DNA of 51,368 nucleotides from positions 34,004 to 85,371 of the forward strand of contig JAHDGK010000015.1 of NCBI GenBank assembly GCA_020627685.1, given 5' to 3'. The position numbers were made by a program, and so were the translations under genes. Numbering within the stretch: the first letter of the stretch is position 1; every line of letters starts with the position of its first letter. The notes beneath the pieces are model-generated. The model saw only the letters and a program-made list of their open reading frames with translations, was not told the DNA's origin and did not search any database. The DNA is from Granulosicoccus sp. Lineage in GTDB: Bacteria; Pseudomonadota; Gammaproteobacteria; Granulosicoccales; Granulosicoccaceae. Below are positions 40,354 to 49,696 of this stretch, piece after piece.

Positions 40354-41412
40354 ATGAAAATTATGAAACGTTCCATGCTGCTTTCTGCAGCAGTGTTAGC
40401 ACTATCGTCGTTTACTGCGTCTGCTGCAGATATAACGCTGCGTGCTACTGCTAATTCAAATGAAAACGACGAAGACTATGACGGCCTGGTCGTGTTCAAG
40501 AACTATGTAGAAGCTGCATCAAACGGCGCTATTGAAGTTGAGCTGTTCATCGGTACGCAGCTGTGCTCTAAAGGCGCAGAGTGCTTGCAAGGAATTGCTG
40601 ACGGCTCTATCGATATCTACATCTCAACGTCTGGCGGTGCTGCCGGAATTTTCCCTTACGTTCAGGTGTTAGATTTGCCTTATCTCATGTCTAGTGACCG
40701 TGTCGCTGAAGGTGTACTCACCGGCGATTTCACACGCACGATGCGAAATATGGCTTTGGAATCTTCTGGAGATCAAATCCGCCTGATGACCATTGGTAAC
40801 ACGGGCGGTTGGAGAAACTTTGCAAATACCAAGCGTCGCGTGCAGAACCCTGGGGATATGGAAGGCCTTAAGATTCGTACTGTTGTGGCAGACTTACCAC
40901 AAGAATTAGTAAAAGCACTGGGTGCATCTCCCACGCCAATCCCATGGCCTGAACTGTTCACGTCTTTCCAAACTGGTGTTGTTGAAGGTTCCAAGAACGG
41001 AATCACTGACATCATGGGCATGAAATTTCCAGACGCCGGCCTTAAGTACGTGACGCTAGATGGCCACGCCTATATGGGCGCTCTATGGTGGATGAATAAC
41101 GACAAGTTCATGGGTATGAGCGAGGAAATGCGTCAAGTCGTTGTTGACGGATTTTCAGCACTACAGCAAGCAACATTTGCCTCACCAAAGCGTAAGTCCA
41201 TTGCAGCCTACGAAGAATTCGTTGCAGGCGGTGGTGATCTGTATGTACCAACCCCTGCAGAAAAAGCGGAGTTCAAAGCAGCAGCAGAGCCCGTGTACGC
41301 GTGGTTCAAAGAAAATATTGACGGTGGCCCAGCGATCTTTGATGCACTAACAGCAGCCGTTGCTGAAACTGAGGCTGAATTGGCCGAAGGAAATGCAAAA
41401 GATATTCAGTAA
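40354..41412 (+). CDS. dctP: TRAP transporter substrate-binding protein (DctP type)
   Basis: 352 residues with GAGGAG six bases before the ATG. A signal peptide ends in FTASAAD. DctP features are LFIGTQLCSKGAECLQGIADG, VQVLDLPYLMSSDRVAEG, NTKRRVQNPGDMEGLKIRTV with the Arg that in this family holds the substrate carboxylate, ASPTPIPWPELFTSFQTG and VVEGSKNGITDIMGMKF. The protein binds an organic anion in the periplasm; known ligands in the family include C4 acids, keto acids, taurine and ectoine. The gene ends the monooxygenase-transporter run and is followed by a strong terminator. Confidence 0.94.
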   Translation: MKIMKRSMLLSAAVLALSSFTASAADITLRATANSNENDEDYDGLVVFKNYVEAASNGAIEVELFIGTQLCSKGAECLQGIADGSIDIYISTSGGAAGIFPYVQVLDLPYLMSSDRVAEGVLTGDFTRTMRNMALESSGDQIRLMTIGNTGGWRNFANTKRRVQNPGDMEGLKIRTVVADLPQELVKALGASPTPIPWPELFTSFQTGVVEGSKNGITDIMGMKFPDAGLKYVTLDGHAYMGALWWMNNDKFMGMSEEMRQVVVDGFSALQQATFASPKRKSIAAYEEFVAGGGDLYVPTPAEKAEFKAAAEPVYAWFKENIDGGPAIFDALTAAVAETEAELAEGNAKDIQ

Positions 41413-41440
41413 AACTGACTGTATTGACTAAGTCATTTAT

Positions 41441-41486
41441 AAGGAAGGCAACCACAGCGAAAAAGCCGGGGTTGACCTTCCTTTTT
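41441..41486 (+). terminator. Rho-independent terminator after dctP
   Basis: AAGGAAGGCAACC pairs with GGTTGACCTTCCTT with one bulge, and the stem runs straight into a T-tract (CTTTTT). It is 29 bases after the dctP stop and closes the TRAP operon. Confidence 0.85.
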
Positions 41487-41568
41487 AAAGACTCAAGTTA
41501 GCCACCACGATGTTTAATATTTGTCGACTCCTTTTACGGGCAGCATCTAGATTAATAACTGTCGCCAA

Positions 41569-42048
41569 TCATTCCAACGGATAAATCCAAGACTTATAGT
41601 CATCAATTAATTTATGCGCCTGCTCAATTTGCGCCTTCGTCATCTTTTTAATCACTTCCTCCTGACTAATTGCCGCGTCAGGATCACCACCGATGGCGGA
41701 CAAAACGTACCATGTATACGCCCTGACAAGATCAGGAGCCGGCATGCCGCGCCCTACCTCGTAGTACCAACCGATACCCGATTGTGCTCCCGGATGGCCT
41801 TTGAGCGACGAACGCAGGTACCAATCGAATGCGCGAATATCATCTCGCTTAACGCCCAGGCCCAAAGCGTACATAACACCAATCAGCTCCTCGGCCTCGG
41901 CATTTCCCGATCGCGCGGCCGGCAGCAGCGCTTGCATAGCCTCTTCGAACTGGTTGGCCTCCATCAGGTCGCGGGCTTTTTCAAGATCGGCATGCGCGAC
42001 AGAGAGCTGCGCGCAAAAAAACAAAAGAAACAATCCAACTCTATGCAT
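41569..42048 (-). CDS. Secreted Sel1/TPR-like repeat protein
   Basis: 159 residues. A signal peptide (LFLLFFCAQLSVAHA) precedes helical repeats: FEEAMQALLPAARSGNAEAEELIGVMYALGLGV, DIRAFDWYLRSSLKGHPGAQSGIGWYYEVGRG, and DLVRAYTWYVLSAIGGDPDA, each close to the 36-residue Sel1 pattern (A-x-x-x-Y-x-x-A-x-x-G). Sel1 proteins act as periplasmic protein-binding scaffolds. It is divergent from the third diheme gene, and the possible start codons of the two genes share the palindrome ATGCAT. Confidence 0.88.
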   Translation of the reverse strand: MHRVGLFLLFFCAQLSVAHADLEKARDLMEANQFEEAMQALLPAARSGNAEAEELIGVMYALGLGVKRDDIRAFDWYLRSSLKGHPGAQSGIGWYYEVGRGMPAPDLVRAYTWYVLSAIGGDPDAAISQEEVIKKMTKAQIEQAHKLIDDYKSWIYPLE

Positions 42049-43392
42049 TACCGTATATTCTCAAGTATGCGAATGTTAATGGCGTTAATTTTCAGTACTG
42101 TTTTCTTTGTAAACGCCGTAAAAGCTGGGCCACTACCTGCGCCTCTAGGTGCGGAAGATTTTCCTGTCCATAAAGAAGCACAAGTTAAACTTGGTCAGCT
42201 GCTGTTCTACGACAAAATTTTATCTGGAAATAAAAACATTTCCTGCGGCACTTGTCACCACCATTCACATTTTGGCACTGACGGGTTGTCACTCGGAATC
42301 GGAGAAGGCGGAACCGGAGTCGGACCAGACAGACTCGCTGGTAAAGACAACTCCAGAATAAAGCGACGTATTCCCAGAAATGCACCTGCGTTATGGAACC
42401 TTGGTGCAAACGATATCAAAATTCTGTTCCACGATGGACGCCTATCGCGATCTGACGACTACGGCACCGGATTCGATTCTCCGGCAGAAGAGCGTTTGCC
42501 TGAAGGTTTATCAGGGCTACTGGCTGCACAAGCTATGTTCCCGGTGACCTCACGATTTGAAATGGCCGGAGACCCTGAAGAGAATTCAGTTGCGCGAGCC
42601 TCTTTTGACCGTATTGATCACGTGTGGCCCATACTGACTAAACGCATTAAAGGTATTCAAGAGTACGAAAAACTCTTTGTTGACGCGTTTGACCATATCA
42701 AGCAATCCGCTGATATTCGTTTTGTGGATATCGCGAATGCACTGGCTGCATTTCAGTCTACAGAATGGCAATCCTATGACTCTGTTTTCGATCAATACCT
42801 CGCAGGGGATAAGAGTGCACTGAATGAACAAGAAACTCGAGGAATGGCTTTGTTCTATGGTGATGCAGGGTGCGACAGTTGCCACTCGGGAAATCTATTA
42901 ACAGATCAGAACTTTTATGCTCTTGGCCTGCCGACATTCGGCCCCGGCCGAACTCGAATGTTTGATCCCATTCCCAGAGATACCGGCAGACTGGGCGAGA
43001 CTGACGATCTGGAAGACAGCTATCGATTTAGAACACCCTCATTGCGCAATGTTGAACTTACAGGACCTTATGGTCACAACGGCGCATATACATCACTGAC
43101 CAAAATGATAGAGCACCATCTAGACCCTGCAACAGCTCGCACATCATGGAAACGTTCCTATGCGGCCCTCCCGGATGTGCCTTGGTTAAACAATACCGAT
43201 ATGATCATTACCGCTGATACGCGCGAGATGGCACGCTACGAATCAAGGCTTGATGTCTCACCGTCGACGCTTTCAGATTCGCAAATCAACGACTTGGTAG
43301 CATTTCTACATGCATTAACGGGTAAGAGTGCCAGACAACCACCCTTGGGTGTCCCTGATACGGTCCCAAGTGGGCTTGTTGTTGATCAATAG
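42043..43392 (+). CDS. Diheme cytochrome c peroxidase/MauG-like secreted protein (third copy)
   Basis: 449 residues if it starts at ATG 42043. ATGs at 42067 or 42073 give a shorter signal peptide (MRMLMALIFSTVFFVNAVKA) and are about as likely; the longer frame from 41614 lies antisense in the Sel1 gene and is rejected. The signal is of ordinary type, without a lipobox. Heme sites are CGTCH (68-72) and CDSCH (277-281). RRIPRNAPALWNLG, LFHDGRLSRSDDYG, YRFRTPSLRNVELTGPYGHNGAY and INDLVAFLHALTG match the second copy closely. It is a soluble periplasmic member, whereas the other two are lipoproteins. Confidence 0.88.
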   Translation: MHYRIFSSMRMLMALIFSTVFFVNAVKAGPLPAPLGAEDFPVHKEAQVKLGQLLFYDKILSGNKNISCGTCHHHSHFGTDGLSLGIGEGGTGVGPDRLAGKDNSRIKRRIPRNAPALWNLGANDIKILFHDGRLSRSDDYGTGFDSPAEERLPEGLSGLLAAQAMFPVTSRFEMAGDPEENSVARASFDRIDHVWPILTKRIKGIQEYEKLFVDAFDHIKQSADIRFVDIANALAAFQSTEWQSYDSVFDQYLAGDKSALNEQETRGMALFYGDAGCDSCHSGNLLTDQNFYALGLPTFGPGRTRMFDPIPRDTGRLGETDDLEDSYRFRTPSLRNVELTGPYGHNGAYTSLTKMIEHHLDPATARTSWKRSYAALPDVPWLNNTDMIITADTREMARYESRLDVSPSTLSDSQINDLVAFLHALTGKSARQPPLGVPDTVPSGLVVDQ

Positions 43393-43448
43393 TTAGATCA
43401 GAATTTGCCTGGCCTTCAACGCGATGGACATAATTCGTTATTCGTCAG

Positions 43449-44333
43449 CTACCGTACCTCATGCACCACTTTGGCATTCAGCAACTCTTGCATTGAGGGC
43501 CACCACATAGCCGAAGCTTCATGGCTATATATGCTATTGACGAAAAAATCGCTCACACCGGCAGCGAGAAATAATGCCTTGTCATGTTGTTGTTCCTTAG
43601 CAACGTCGGTCGCAAGAATAGTGTAATCCGCATCAACCTTGTATTGATGAAATCCAAACTCGGCGTGTTTCGAAGCCGTTCTTCTAACACCACCGATGAA
43701 TGCCAATGTGCATGCTGAAGCACATTGAGTATCCACATGCGTGGCAATATCATTATCCGCAAACAGCTTTGCCAATCCTCGAGCTTCGTAAATATTTCCA
43801 CCCCCGCTGTTTAGCTGCACAGTGGAAATATCGGCGTTATTTATAAAGGACTCTTTAACGACTTGCGTCATCCCTAGTTCTATTGAACCGTTGATAAGCA
43901 AAATAGAATGATCGTCGAGCACGCTCACCTTATAGTTAAGCCTACGATCGGCACTGATTTTATCGAAAGCAACTTGCTCATCTACCGTTGGAAACGTCAA
44001 CTGCACCGCCTCCAAAGCATAGGCTGCAGACAAAAAGAAAAAAACCACCGAGCCCAATTGGGAACCCCACAAAAACGCCATATTATGGTTAGTGGCAAAG
44101 TGATTATCGCCTGCACGGACAACTCCAACGACTTGCCAAATAAGTAGCAAGGCATGAAGAATAAAAACCGCTAAATAGGTAAACGCTTCGGCGTCTACCA
44201 GTGACACACCCTCCCTCGCCAGTAAAACATCCTGAAGTAGGAATAAACACACCCGGACAGCAACAAGATTTACCCAAAATGACCAAGCCAATGACTGCTG
44301 CCCTCTCCAGTGGTTCAGCAGGTAGCGCATCAT
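43449..44333 (-). CDS. Membrane-anchored ClpP-like serine protease homologue (COG3904-like)
   Basis: 294 residues. Three membrane segments (about 18-37, 50-72 and 90-108) precede a ClpP/crotonase-type domain. VQLNSGGGNIYEARGLAKLF gives the oxyanion glycines, QCASACTLAFIGG the presumed nucleophile Ser206 flanked by two Cys, and AEFGFHQYKVDA the His229. The Cys pair and the topology suggest a periplasmic domain. Similar soluble proteins are annotated as predicted periplasmic ClpP-like proteins; the three-helix anchor is less common. Substrates are unknown. It follows gcvP on the same strand 39 bases after its stop, so it may be co-transcribed with the glycine cleavage genes. Confidence 0.82.
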   Translation of the reverse strand: MMRYLLNHWRGQQSLAWSFWVNLVAVRVCLFLLQDVLLAREGVSLVDAEAFTYLAVFILHALLLIWQVVGVVRAGDNHFATNHNMAFLWGSQLGSVVFFFLSAAYALEAVQLTFPTVDEQVAFDKISADRRLNYKVSVLDDHSILLINGSIELGMTQVVKESFINNADISTVQLNSGGGNIYEARGLAKLFADNDIATHVDTQCASACTLAFIGGVRRTASKHAEFGFHQYKVDADYTILATDVAKEQQHDKALFLAAGVSDFFVNSIYSHEASAMWWPSMQELLNAKVVHEVR

Positions 44334-44372
44334 TGCCCGATTATTTGGTAGTCGTTTGAGTTCGGTATCTGT

Positions 44373-47237
44373 TTATGCTTCAACGAGATCGACGTAATCA
44401 GTTAATGGAGGGCAAGAACAAATCAGGTTCTTGTCACCGTGCACGTTGTCAATGCGACTCACCGGCGGCCAATACTTGTTGGCAGGACTCACCCCCGAAG
44501 GGAATACAGCGGTCTTCCGGCTATAGGCACGCGTCCACTCATCAACTGCAAGATGCTCCATCGTGTGCGGCGCGTTAACCAGCGGGTTATCGTCACTACT
44601 CCAGTCGTTGTCGGTGTTTGCAATGTTGTGAGCTTCTTCAGCGATGGAAAGCATGGCTTCACAAAAGCGGTCAATCTCGGCTAAGGATTCACTTTCGGTA
44701 GGCTCCACCATTAACGTACCCGAGACGGGGAAAGACATGGTTGGCGCATGGAAACCATAGTCCATCAAACGTTTTGCGATGTCATCGACCGTGATGCCGG
44801 TTTCTTCTTTTAGAACTCGCGTATCCAAAATACATTCATGTGCCACATGACCTTCATGACCGCGATAGAGAATGGGATAAGCATCGGACAAACGCTTAGC
44901 AATGTAGTTAGCGTTAAGAATGGCAGTCTCGGTCGCCTTCCTTAACCCAAAAGTTCCCATCATGCGGATGTACATCCATGTGATAGGTAATATCAACGCA
45001 CTACCATAAGGTGCCGCACTCACCACGCCCGCGCTATCGCCGGAAACATGATGCCCCGGCAGCCAAGGTGCCAAATGCTCTTTGACCCCAATTGGCCCAA
45101 CGCCAGGACCACCGCCTCCATGGGGTATGCAAAACGTTTTATGTAAATTCAAATGGGATACATCACCGCCAAAAGATCCTGGCTCTGCGGTACCAACCAT
45201 AGCGTTCAAATTAGCACCATCGATGTACACTTGGCCTCCCGCCTCGTGCACTCTGTCGCACACGGTGCGCACTTCTGTTTCAAACACACCGTGCGTTGAG
45301 GGATAGGTGATCATGATTGCAGCGACCAAACCTTCATTGGCAGCAAGCTTTTTATCCAGATCATCAAGATCGACATTGCCCTGACTATCACAGGCAACGA
45401 CCACCACTTTCATCGCAGCCATTTGCGCACTGGCAGGATTAGTACCGTGAGCAGAGCTGGGTATTAAACAAACATTTCTGGCGGTATCTCCGCGACTATC
45501 GTGATAACGGCGGATGGCCAACAACCCCGCGTACTCCCCTTGGCTTCCCGCATTAGGCTGTAGCGACAACGCGTCGTAGCCGGTACACGCGCACAACATA
45601 CGCTCCAAGTCATCGGTTAGTTGTTTATAGCCTTGCGTTTGATCGGCGGGTGCAAAGGGATGTATATGCGCAAACTCCGGCCATGAAAGCGGCGTCATCT
45701 CTGCTGCCGAATTTAACTTCATGGTGCACGATCCCAATGGAATCATGGCCTGATCTAACGCAATATCGCGCGCTGCCAATATACGTAAGTAGCGCATCAT
45801 TTCTGTTTCAGAATGATACGCATGGAAACACGGCTGTGACAAAAAGCTAGGTGCCCGGTCGTCTTTCACATCTCTTTCATCTACATCAGCCAACTCAACG
45901 TCTGTTAATGCAACATCGGCAACTACAGAGACCAACGCTTTAACATCTTCAAGCGTTGTTGTTTCATCCAGGCTGACACCCACGCGGCTATCAGAAATTT
46001 TGCGCACGTTATACCCGGCCTGACAGGCACGCTCAACACACGCCTTCGCATCCGCCACGTCTATAGCTACGGTATCGAACCACTTTTGAGTACTAATGTT
46101 GATACCGTGGTTTTTACAGCCATTCACTAACTGATCGGTATACCTGCGAACCCGCCTGGCAATAGCCACTAACCCCTGAGGCCCGTGATAACACGCATAG
46201 AGTGTTGCAATAATGGCCAGCAGTGCCTGCGCGGTGCATATGTTTGAAGTCGCTTTTTCACGACGTATGTGCTGCTCTCGGGTCTGTAAAGCTAGCCGAT
46301 AGGCAGGTTTACCATCTGCACTGATAGACTCACCCACCAACCGTCCTGGGAGGCTTCGTTTATGCTTATCGGTGGTAGCCATAAACGCTGCGTGTGGCCC
46401 GCCAAAGCCCATTGGGACACCAAAGCGCTGTGCACTACCTACTACAATGTCGGCGCCCCAATCTCCTGGTGCGTCTAATACAGTCAAACTTAGTAGGTCC
46501 GCCGCAACGATAGTCATGGCGCCAGCTTGCTTAATGGATGACGCTAGTTCAGCAAAATCATGAACCTCACCGTAGGTACCCGGGTACTGTAAAAGTACTG
46601 AGAATACGGAATCAGTTTCAGACGCTAAGGCGGAATTCAGCTGATCGACGGCCACGACCTTCACCTCAATACCCAAAGGTGCCGCTCTTGTATTCAATAC
46701 GTCAATCGTTTGTTGATGGCAATCATCTGCCACCAACAGGGTATTGCGTTTACCCCGCAACGCTCTATGAGCCATTGCCATAGCTTCTGCTGCAGCCGTA
46801 GCTTCATCTAGAAGGGACGCATTGGCGATAGACAAGCCAGTAAGCTCGCAAATCATAGTCTGGAAGTTAAACAATACTTCTAAACGCCCCTGAGCAATTT
46901 CAGGTTGATACGGTGTGTAAGCGGTATACCAGGCAGGGTTTTCAAACACATTGCGTTGAATAACGCTCGGCAGATGACAGTCGTAGTACCCCTGTCCTAA
47001 CGCTGAGCGCTTAACGATATTTTTATTTGCCATTGCCCGAATCTCTGCCAAGGCCGCAGCTTCTGATGCACCGTCGCCAATGGCCGATAGGCGTTCGCTA
47101 TCTCGTATACCTTCCGGCACAACCTGGGTTATCAGCTCCTCCACCGAACTTAAGCCCAACGTGTTCAGCATGATCTGTACGTCATTTTCACGAGGGCCGA
47201 TATGCCGCCCAACAAAATCGCTGACAAACTGACTCAT
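44373..47237 (-). CDS. gcvP: Glycine dehydrogenase (decarboxylating), glycine cleavage P protein
   Basis: 954 residues, the single-chain P protein. It decarboxylates glycine with PLP and hands the aminomethyl group to the H protein. The N-terminus [65 protein letters not shown] and [11 protein letters not shown] are all typical. The PLP lysine is Lys700 in [20 protein letters not shown]. The start overlaps the gcvT stop as ATGA. gcvH, normally between or next to these genes, is not in the window. Confidence 0.97.
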   Translation of the reverse strand: MSQFVSDFVGRHIGPRENDVQIMLNTLGLSSVEELITQVVPEGIRDSERLSAIGDGASEAAALAEIRAMANKNIVKRSALGQGYYDCHLPSVIQRNVFENPAWYTAYTPYQPEIAQGRLEVLFNFQTMICELTGLSIANASLLDEATAAAEAMAMAHRALRGKRNTLLVADDCHQQTIDVLNTRAAPLGIEVKVVAVDQLNSALASETDSVFSVLLQYPGTYGEVHDFAELASSIKQAGAMTIVAADLLSLTVLDAPGDWGADIVVGSAQRFGVPMGFGGPHAAFMATTDKHKRSLPGRLVGESISADGKPAYRLALQTREQHIRREKATSNICTAQALLAIIATLYACYHGPQGLVAIARRVRRYTDQLVNGCKNHGINISTQKWFDTVAIDVADAKACVERACQAGYNVRKISDSRVGVSLDETTTLEDVKALVSVVADVALTDVELADVDERDVKDDRAPSFLSQPCFHAYHSETEMMRYLRILAARDIALDQAMIPLGSCTMKLNSAAEMTPLSWPEFAHIHPFAPADQTQGYKQLTDDLERMLCACTGYDALSLQPNAGSQGEYAGLLAIRRYHDSRGDTARNVCLIPSSAHGTNPASAQMAAMKVVVVACDSQGNVDLDDLDKKLAANEGLVAAIMITYPSTHGVFETEVRTVCDRVHEAGGQVYIDGANLNAMVGTAEPGSFGGDVSHLNLHKTFCIPHGGGGPGVGPIGVKEHLAPWLPGHHVSGDSAGVVSAAPYGSALILPITWMYIRMMGTFGLRKATETAILNANYIAKRLSDAYPILYRGHEGHVAHECILDTRVLKEETGITVDDIAKRLMDYGFHAPTMSFPVSGTLMVEPTESESLAEIDRFCEAMLSIAEEAHNIANTDNDWSSDDNPLVNAPHTMEHLAVDEWTRAYSRKTAVFPSGVSPANKYWPPVSRIDNVHGDKNLICSCPPLTDYVDLVEA

Positions 47238-48313
47238 GATTTTTCTCCGGATAAAAATGGAACGGGGATAATTCGTGCCGCGTGCGACTTATCTCGAATG
47301 CGTACTTCGCAAGTACCGACCATCGGCGTATTAACTCTGGCCAGAGCAATGGTTTTTTCAAGCGTTGGACTAAACGTACCCGATGTAATTTCACCCACAG
47401 CGACGCCTTCAAGTTCAACCGTCTGCCCTTGTCGCAACACGCCCTTACCCTCCAGTGTTAATCCCACCTGTCGGTGTTCTGCCCCGGATGTTTTCTGCGC
47501 TTCCAGTACCGGGCGACCTATAAATTGCCGATCGGCATCGCTTAGGTCGACGGTCCAGGCAATACCTGATTCCACGGGGCTATGTTGCTCATCAAGATCG
47601 TTACCGTACAAACTCATTCCGGCCTCTAAACGCAAGGTATCTCTTGCACCTAAGCCCGCCGGATTCACACCTTTTTGCAACAGGGATTCCCAGAATTCTG
47701 CGGCCCTTTCTGCCGGCAGCGCAATCTCAAGACCATCCTCTCCGGTATAGCCGGTGCGGGCTATAAACCATTGATCGGACCGCCAGGCACTAAACCGTTT
47801 TAAGGTTTGAGTCTTTGCACCGTCTAAGCCGAACTCCTCAAGGGCTTGACTGGCAGTGGCAACCGCGTCTGGCCCCTGGATAGCCACTAGCGCTAAGTCA
47901 TCTTGAACCGTGAAGGACACACCGTCTTGCGCATTTTTTTCAAACCACGCAAGGTCTTTTTCGCGGGTTGAGGCATTAACGATGACGCGGTAGTTATCGT
48001 CATCTAAAAAGTACACAATAAGATCATCAACGACACCACCGTCCTCAAGACACATACAGCTGTACAGCGCCTGCCCGTGTTTTAGTTTGGCTACATCATT
48101 GGTGAAAAGACGTCGCAGCCAGTCTTTCGAATTCTTGCCAGACACGTCTACGATAGTCATATGAGACACATCAAACATGCCCGACGATTGTCGAACGCTG
48201 TGATGTTCTTTGATGACCGACCCATAGTGAATTGGCAGGCTGTATCCGGCAAAATCGACCATTTTGCCGCCAGCGGCAACGTGCGAGTCGTATAGCGGGG
48301 TTTTTATACTCAT
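47234..48313 (-). CDS. gcvT: Aminomethyltransferase, glycine cleavage T protein
   Basis: 359 residues from ATG 48313 ([18 protein letters not shown]). The longer frame to 48544 runs through the riboswitch and is rejected. T protein moves the methylene group from H protein to tetrahydrofolate and releases ammonia. [29 protein letters not shown] with the catalytic Asp region, [37 protein letters not shown] and [16 protein letters not shown] are readable. It is first in the gcvTP operon and controlled by the tandem glycine riboswitch. Confidence 0.97.
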   Translation of the reverse strand: MSIKTPLYDSHVAAGGKMVDFAGYSLPIHYGSVIKEHHSVRQSSGMFDVSHMTIVDVSGKNSKDWLRRLFTNDVAKLKHGQALYSCMCLEDGGVVDDLIVYFLDDDNYRVIVNASTREKDLAWFEKNAQDGVSFTVQDDLALVAIQGPDAVATASQALEEFGLDGAKTQTLKRFSAWRSDQWFIARTGYTGEDGLEIALPAERAAEFWESLLQKGVNPAGLGARDTLRLEAGMSLYGNDLDEQHSPVESGIAWTVDLSDADRQFIGRPVLEAQKTSGAEHRQVGLTLEGKGVLRQGQTVELEGVAVGEITSGTFSPTLEKTIALARVNTPMVGTCEVRIRDKSHAARIIPVPFLSGEKS

Positions 48314-48360
48314 AACACTTTCAGGTTCCGTCGGTAGCACTGATGCAAATCGCATCTGTG

Positions 48361-48543
48361 CCCCTCTGTCCGGGAACCTGAGAGATTGGAACGCCGTACC
48401 ACCGCGTTCTTTCCCCTTGGGCGGGCAACCGAAATTGCCACTCTCCAGAGTTGACTGACGTTGATGGTCCTTTATGCCTGAGCGTTTACGGGCTGTTGCG
48501 CCTTCGGCGCCAGTCTTCACAAGGAGACTGGACTCTCCCACCA
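48361..48543 (-). ncRNA. Tandem glycine riboswitch upstream of gcvTP
   Basis: The minus strand reads GGGAGAGTCC near 48540, then GCGCCGAAGGCGC with the CCGAAGG loop, and CGCTCAGGCATAAAGGACC ending at about 48466 (first aptamer). A second set follows: CTCTGGAGAGTGGC (about 48450), a GCC-GAAA-like turn and TCTCTCAGGTTCCCGGACAGAGGG ending at 48361 (second aptamer). Two CTCAGG-type cores in tandem before gcvT are the hallmark of the glycine riboswitch, which turns on gcv expression when glycine is high. The decision point would lie in the 48 bases before the gcvT ATG. Confidence 0.93.
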
Positions 48544-48561
48544 AGTCTTCGTCAAGCTTTA

Positions 48562-48590
48562 AGGCTATTTGACTAGGGCGGAAATGTAAA
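48562..48590 (-). promoter_or_regulatory. Candidate promoter of the riboswitch-gcvTP transcript
   Basis: On the minus strand TTTACA (48590-48585), a 17-base spacer and TAGCCT (48567-48562) would place the start about ten bases before the first aptamer. The -35 matches well and the -10 poorly. Confidence 0.35.
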
Positions 48591-48660
48591 GTCCTGAATC
48601 ATATATTTTGTGATTGTTACCCTCGCTCGTCAGTTGTTGCAGTGACATTCACGCGTTTTC

Positions 48661-49557
48661 TTACGCAGTTTTTAGTGTACGACTCTGTGGTCGCCGCACT
48701 AGTACTACGGAATAGATAAACAATGCGCTCCAGATACACGCAAAGCCGATCCAGCCAGATAGAGCGATAGGCTCTTGATAAACCAGCCAACCAATCAAGA
48801 ACTGAATGGTTGGCGTAATAAATACCAAAAGGCCGCTTAAATTCAACGGCAATGCGCGAGCGCCTTGAGCATAAAGCACTAGGGGCACAGCTGTAATAAG
48901 ACCACCAAATGCAAGCAGCAACTCCACTCGTTCAAACGGCATCTCGTAAACCAGTTGCCCCTGAGTAGATAACCACCACAAGGCAACTAGTGTTGGCGGA
49001 ACTAATAGGAATGTCTCAACAAACAATCCGTTAATGGGGCCAGTCGTTGCTTTCTTACGTGCCATACCATAGATGCCGAACGTAGCTGCAAGCGTTAAAC
49101 CTATCCACGGGAATACACCACTGGCGACGGTCATGATAAGAACACCTACAGCCGCTAGAGCCACAGCTAACCATTGGACCGCACTGAGTCTTTCGGAAAA
49201 CACCACAAATCCGAGGATGACACTGACCAAGGGGGATAAAAAATATCCGAGGCTCGCGTCGACAACATGATTATTGTTAACTGCCCAGATATAGACTAGC
49301 CAATTGATGGCGATGAGACTGGCGGAAAAAACATGCCAAAGCAGTTCTGCCCTTATATTGAAGACTTGCCAGACGGTATCCCGCCGACTCTTAACGACGA
49401 TCACCAGCAAACCAAGAAAGACAGCACACCAAATATTGCGCTGACTGAGTACCTCAAGCGAATGAACGCCCGCTAGAAACTTCCAATAAATGGGAAAAAG
49501 TCCCCATAAAACCTGCGCAACAACCGCACTGACTATTCCTTTTAGGTAGGTATTCAT
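48661..49557 (-). CDS. rarD: RarD/EamA family permease
   Basis: 298 residues with ten predicted membrane helices. The start (KGIVSAVVAQVLWGLFPIYWKFL), SLIAINWLVYIWAVNNNHVVDASLGYFLSPLV and FGIYGMARKKATTGPINGLFVETFLLVP are characteristic of RarD proteins, a branch of the drug/metabolite transporters. The original name comes from a chloramphenicol phenotype, but the physiological substrate is not known to me. It diverges from the TetR-type gene, and a 16-bp dyad lies 19 bases upstream of its start. Confidence 0.9.
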   Translation of the reverse strand: MNTYLKGIVSAVVAQVLWGLFPIYWKFLAGVHSLEVLSQRNIWCAVFLGLLVIVVKSRRDTVWQVFNIRAELLWHVFSASLIAINWLVYIWAVNNNHVVDASLGYFLSPLVSVILGFVVFSERLSAVQWLAVALAAVGVLIMTVASGVFPWIGLTLAATFGIYGMARKKATTGPINGLFVETFLLVPPTLVALWWLSTQGQLVYEMPFERVELLLAFGGLITAVPLVLYAQGARALPLNLSGLLVFITPTIQFLIGWLVYQEPIALSGWIGFACIWSALFIYSVVLVRRPQSRTLKTA

Positions 49558-49575
49558 GGGGAACGAGTTAATTTT

Positions 49576-49591
49576 GCGGTAATAATACCGC
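49576..49591. promoter_or_regulatory. 16-bp dyad GCGGTA-ATAA-TACCGC in the rarD/tetR divergent region
   Basis: Perfect 6-bp arms with a 4-base centre, 19 bases before the rarD start and 105 bases before the TetR start. It shares GCGGTAAT-N2-TAC with the dyad after the TetR gene (50412-50434), so both are candidate sites for that regulator. Confidence 0.55.
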
Positions 49592-49696
49592 TAGGCCGGA
49601 AATATTACCCTTCTCTCGGTGACATTCGTTGTCGTCGCTGTATTCTTGCTAGTTGAAGCCTGTTGTTCAACGCAGCCGAGGAGGGATGCACAGAAC

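Noticed and set aside
41614-42042. Long N-terminal extension of the third diheme protein
   Set aside because: The extension is the antisense of the Sel1 gene and would bury the signal peptide more than 140 residues inside the protein.
48314-48544. 77-residue N-terminal extension of GcvT
   Set aside because: The DNA is the tandem glycine riboswitch; GcvT proteins begin near the [11 protein letters not shown] start.
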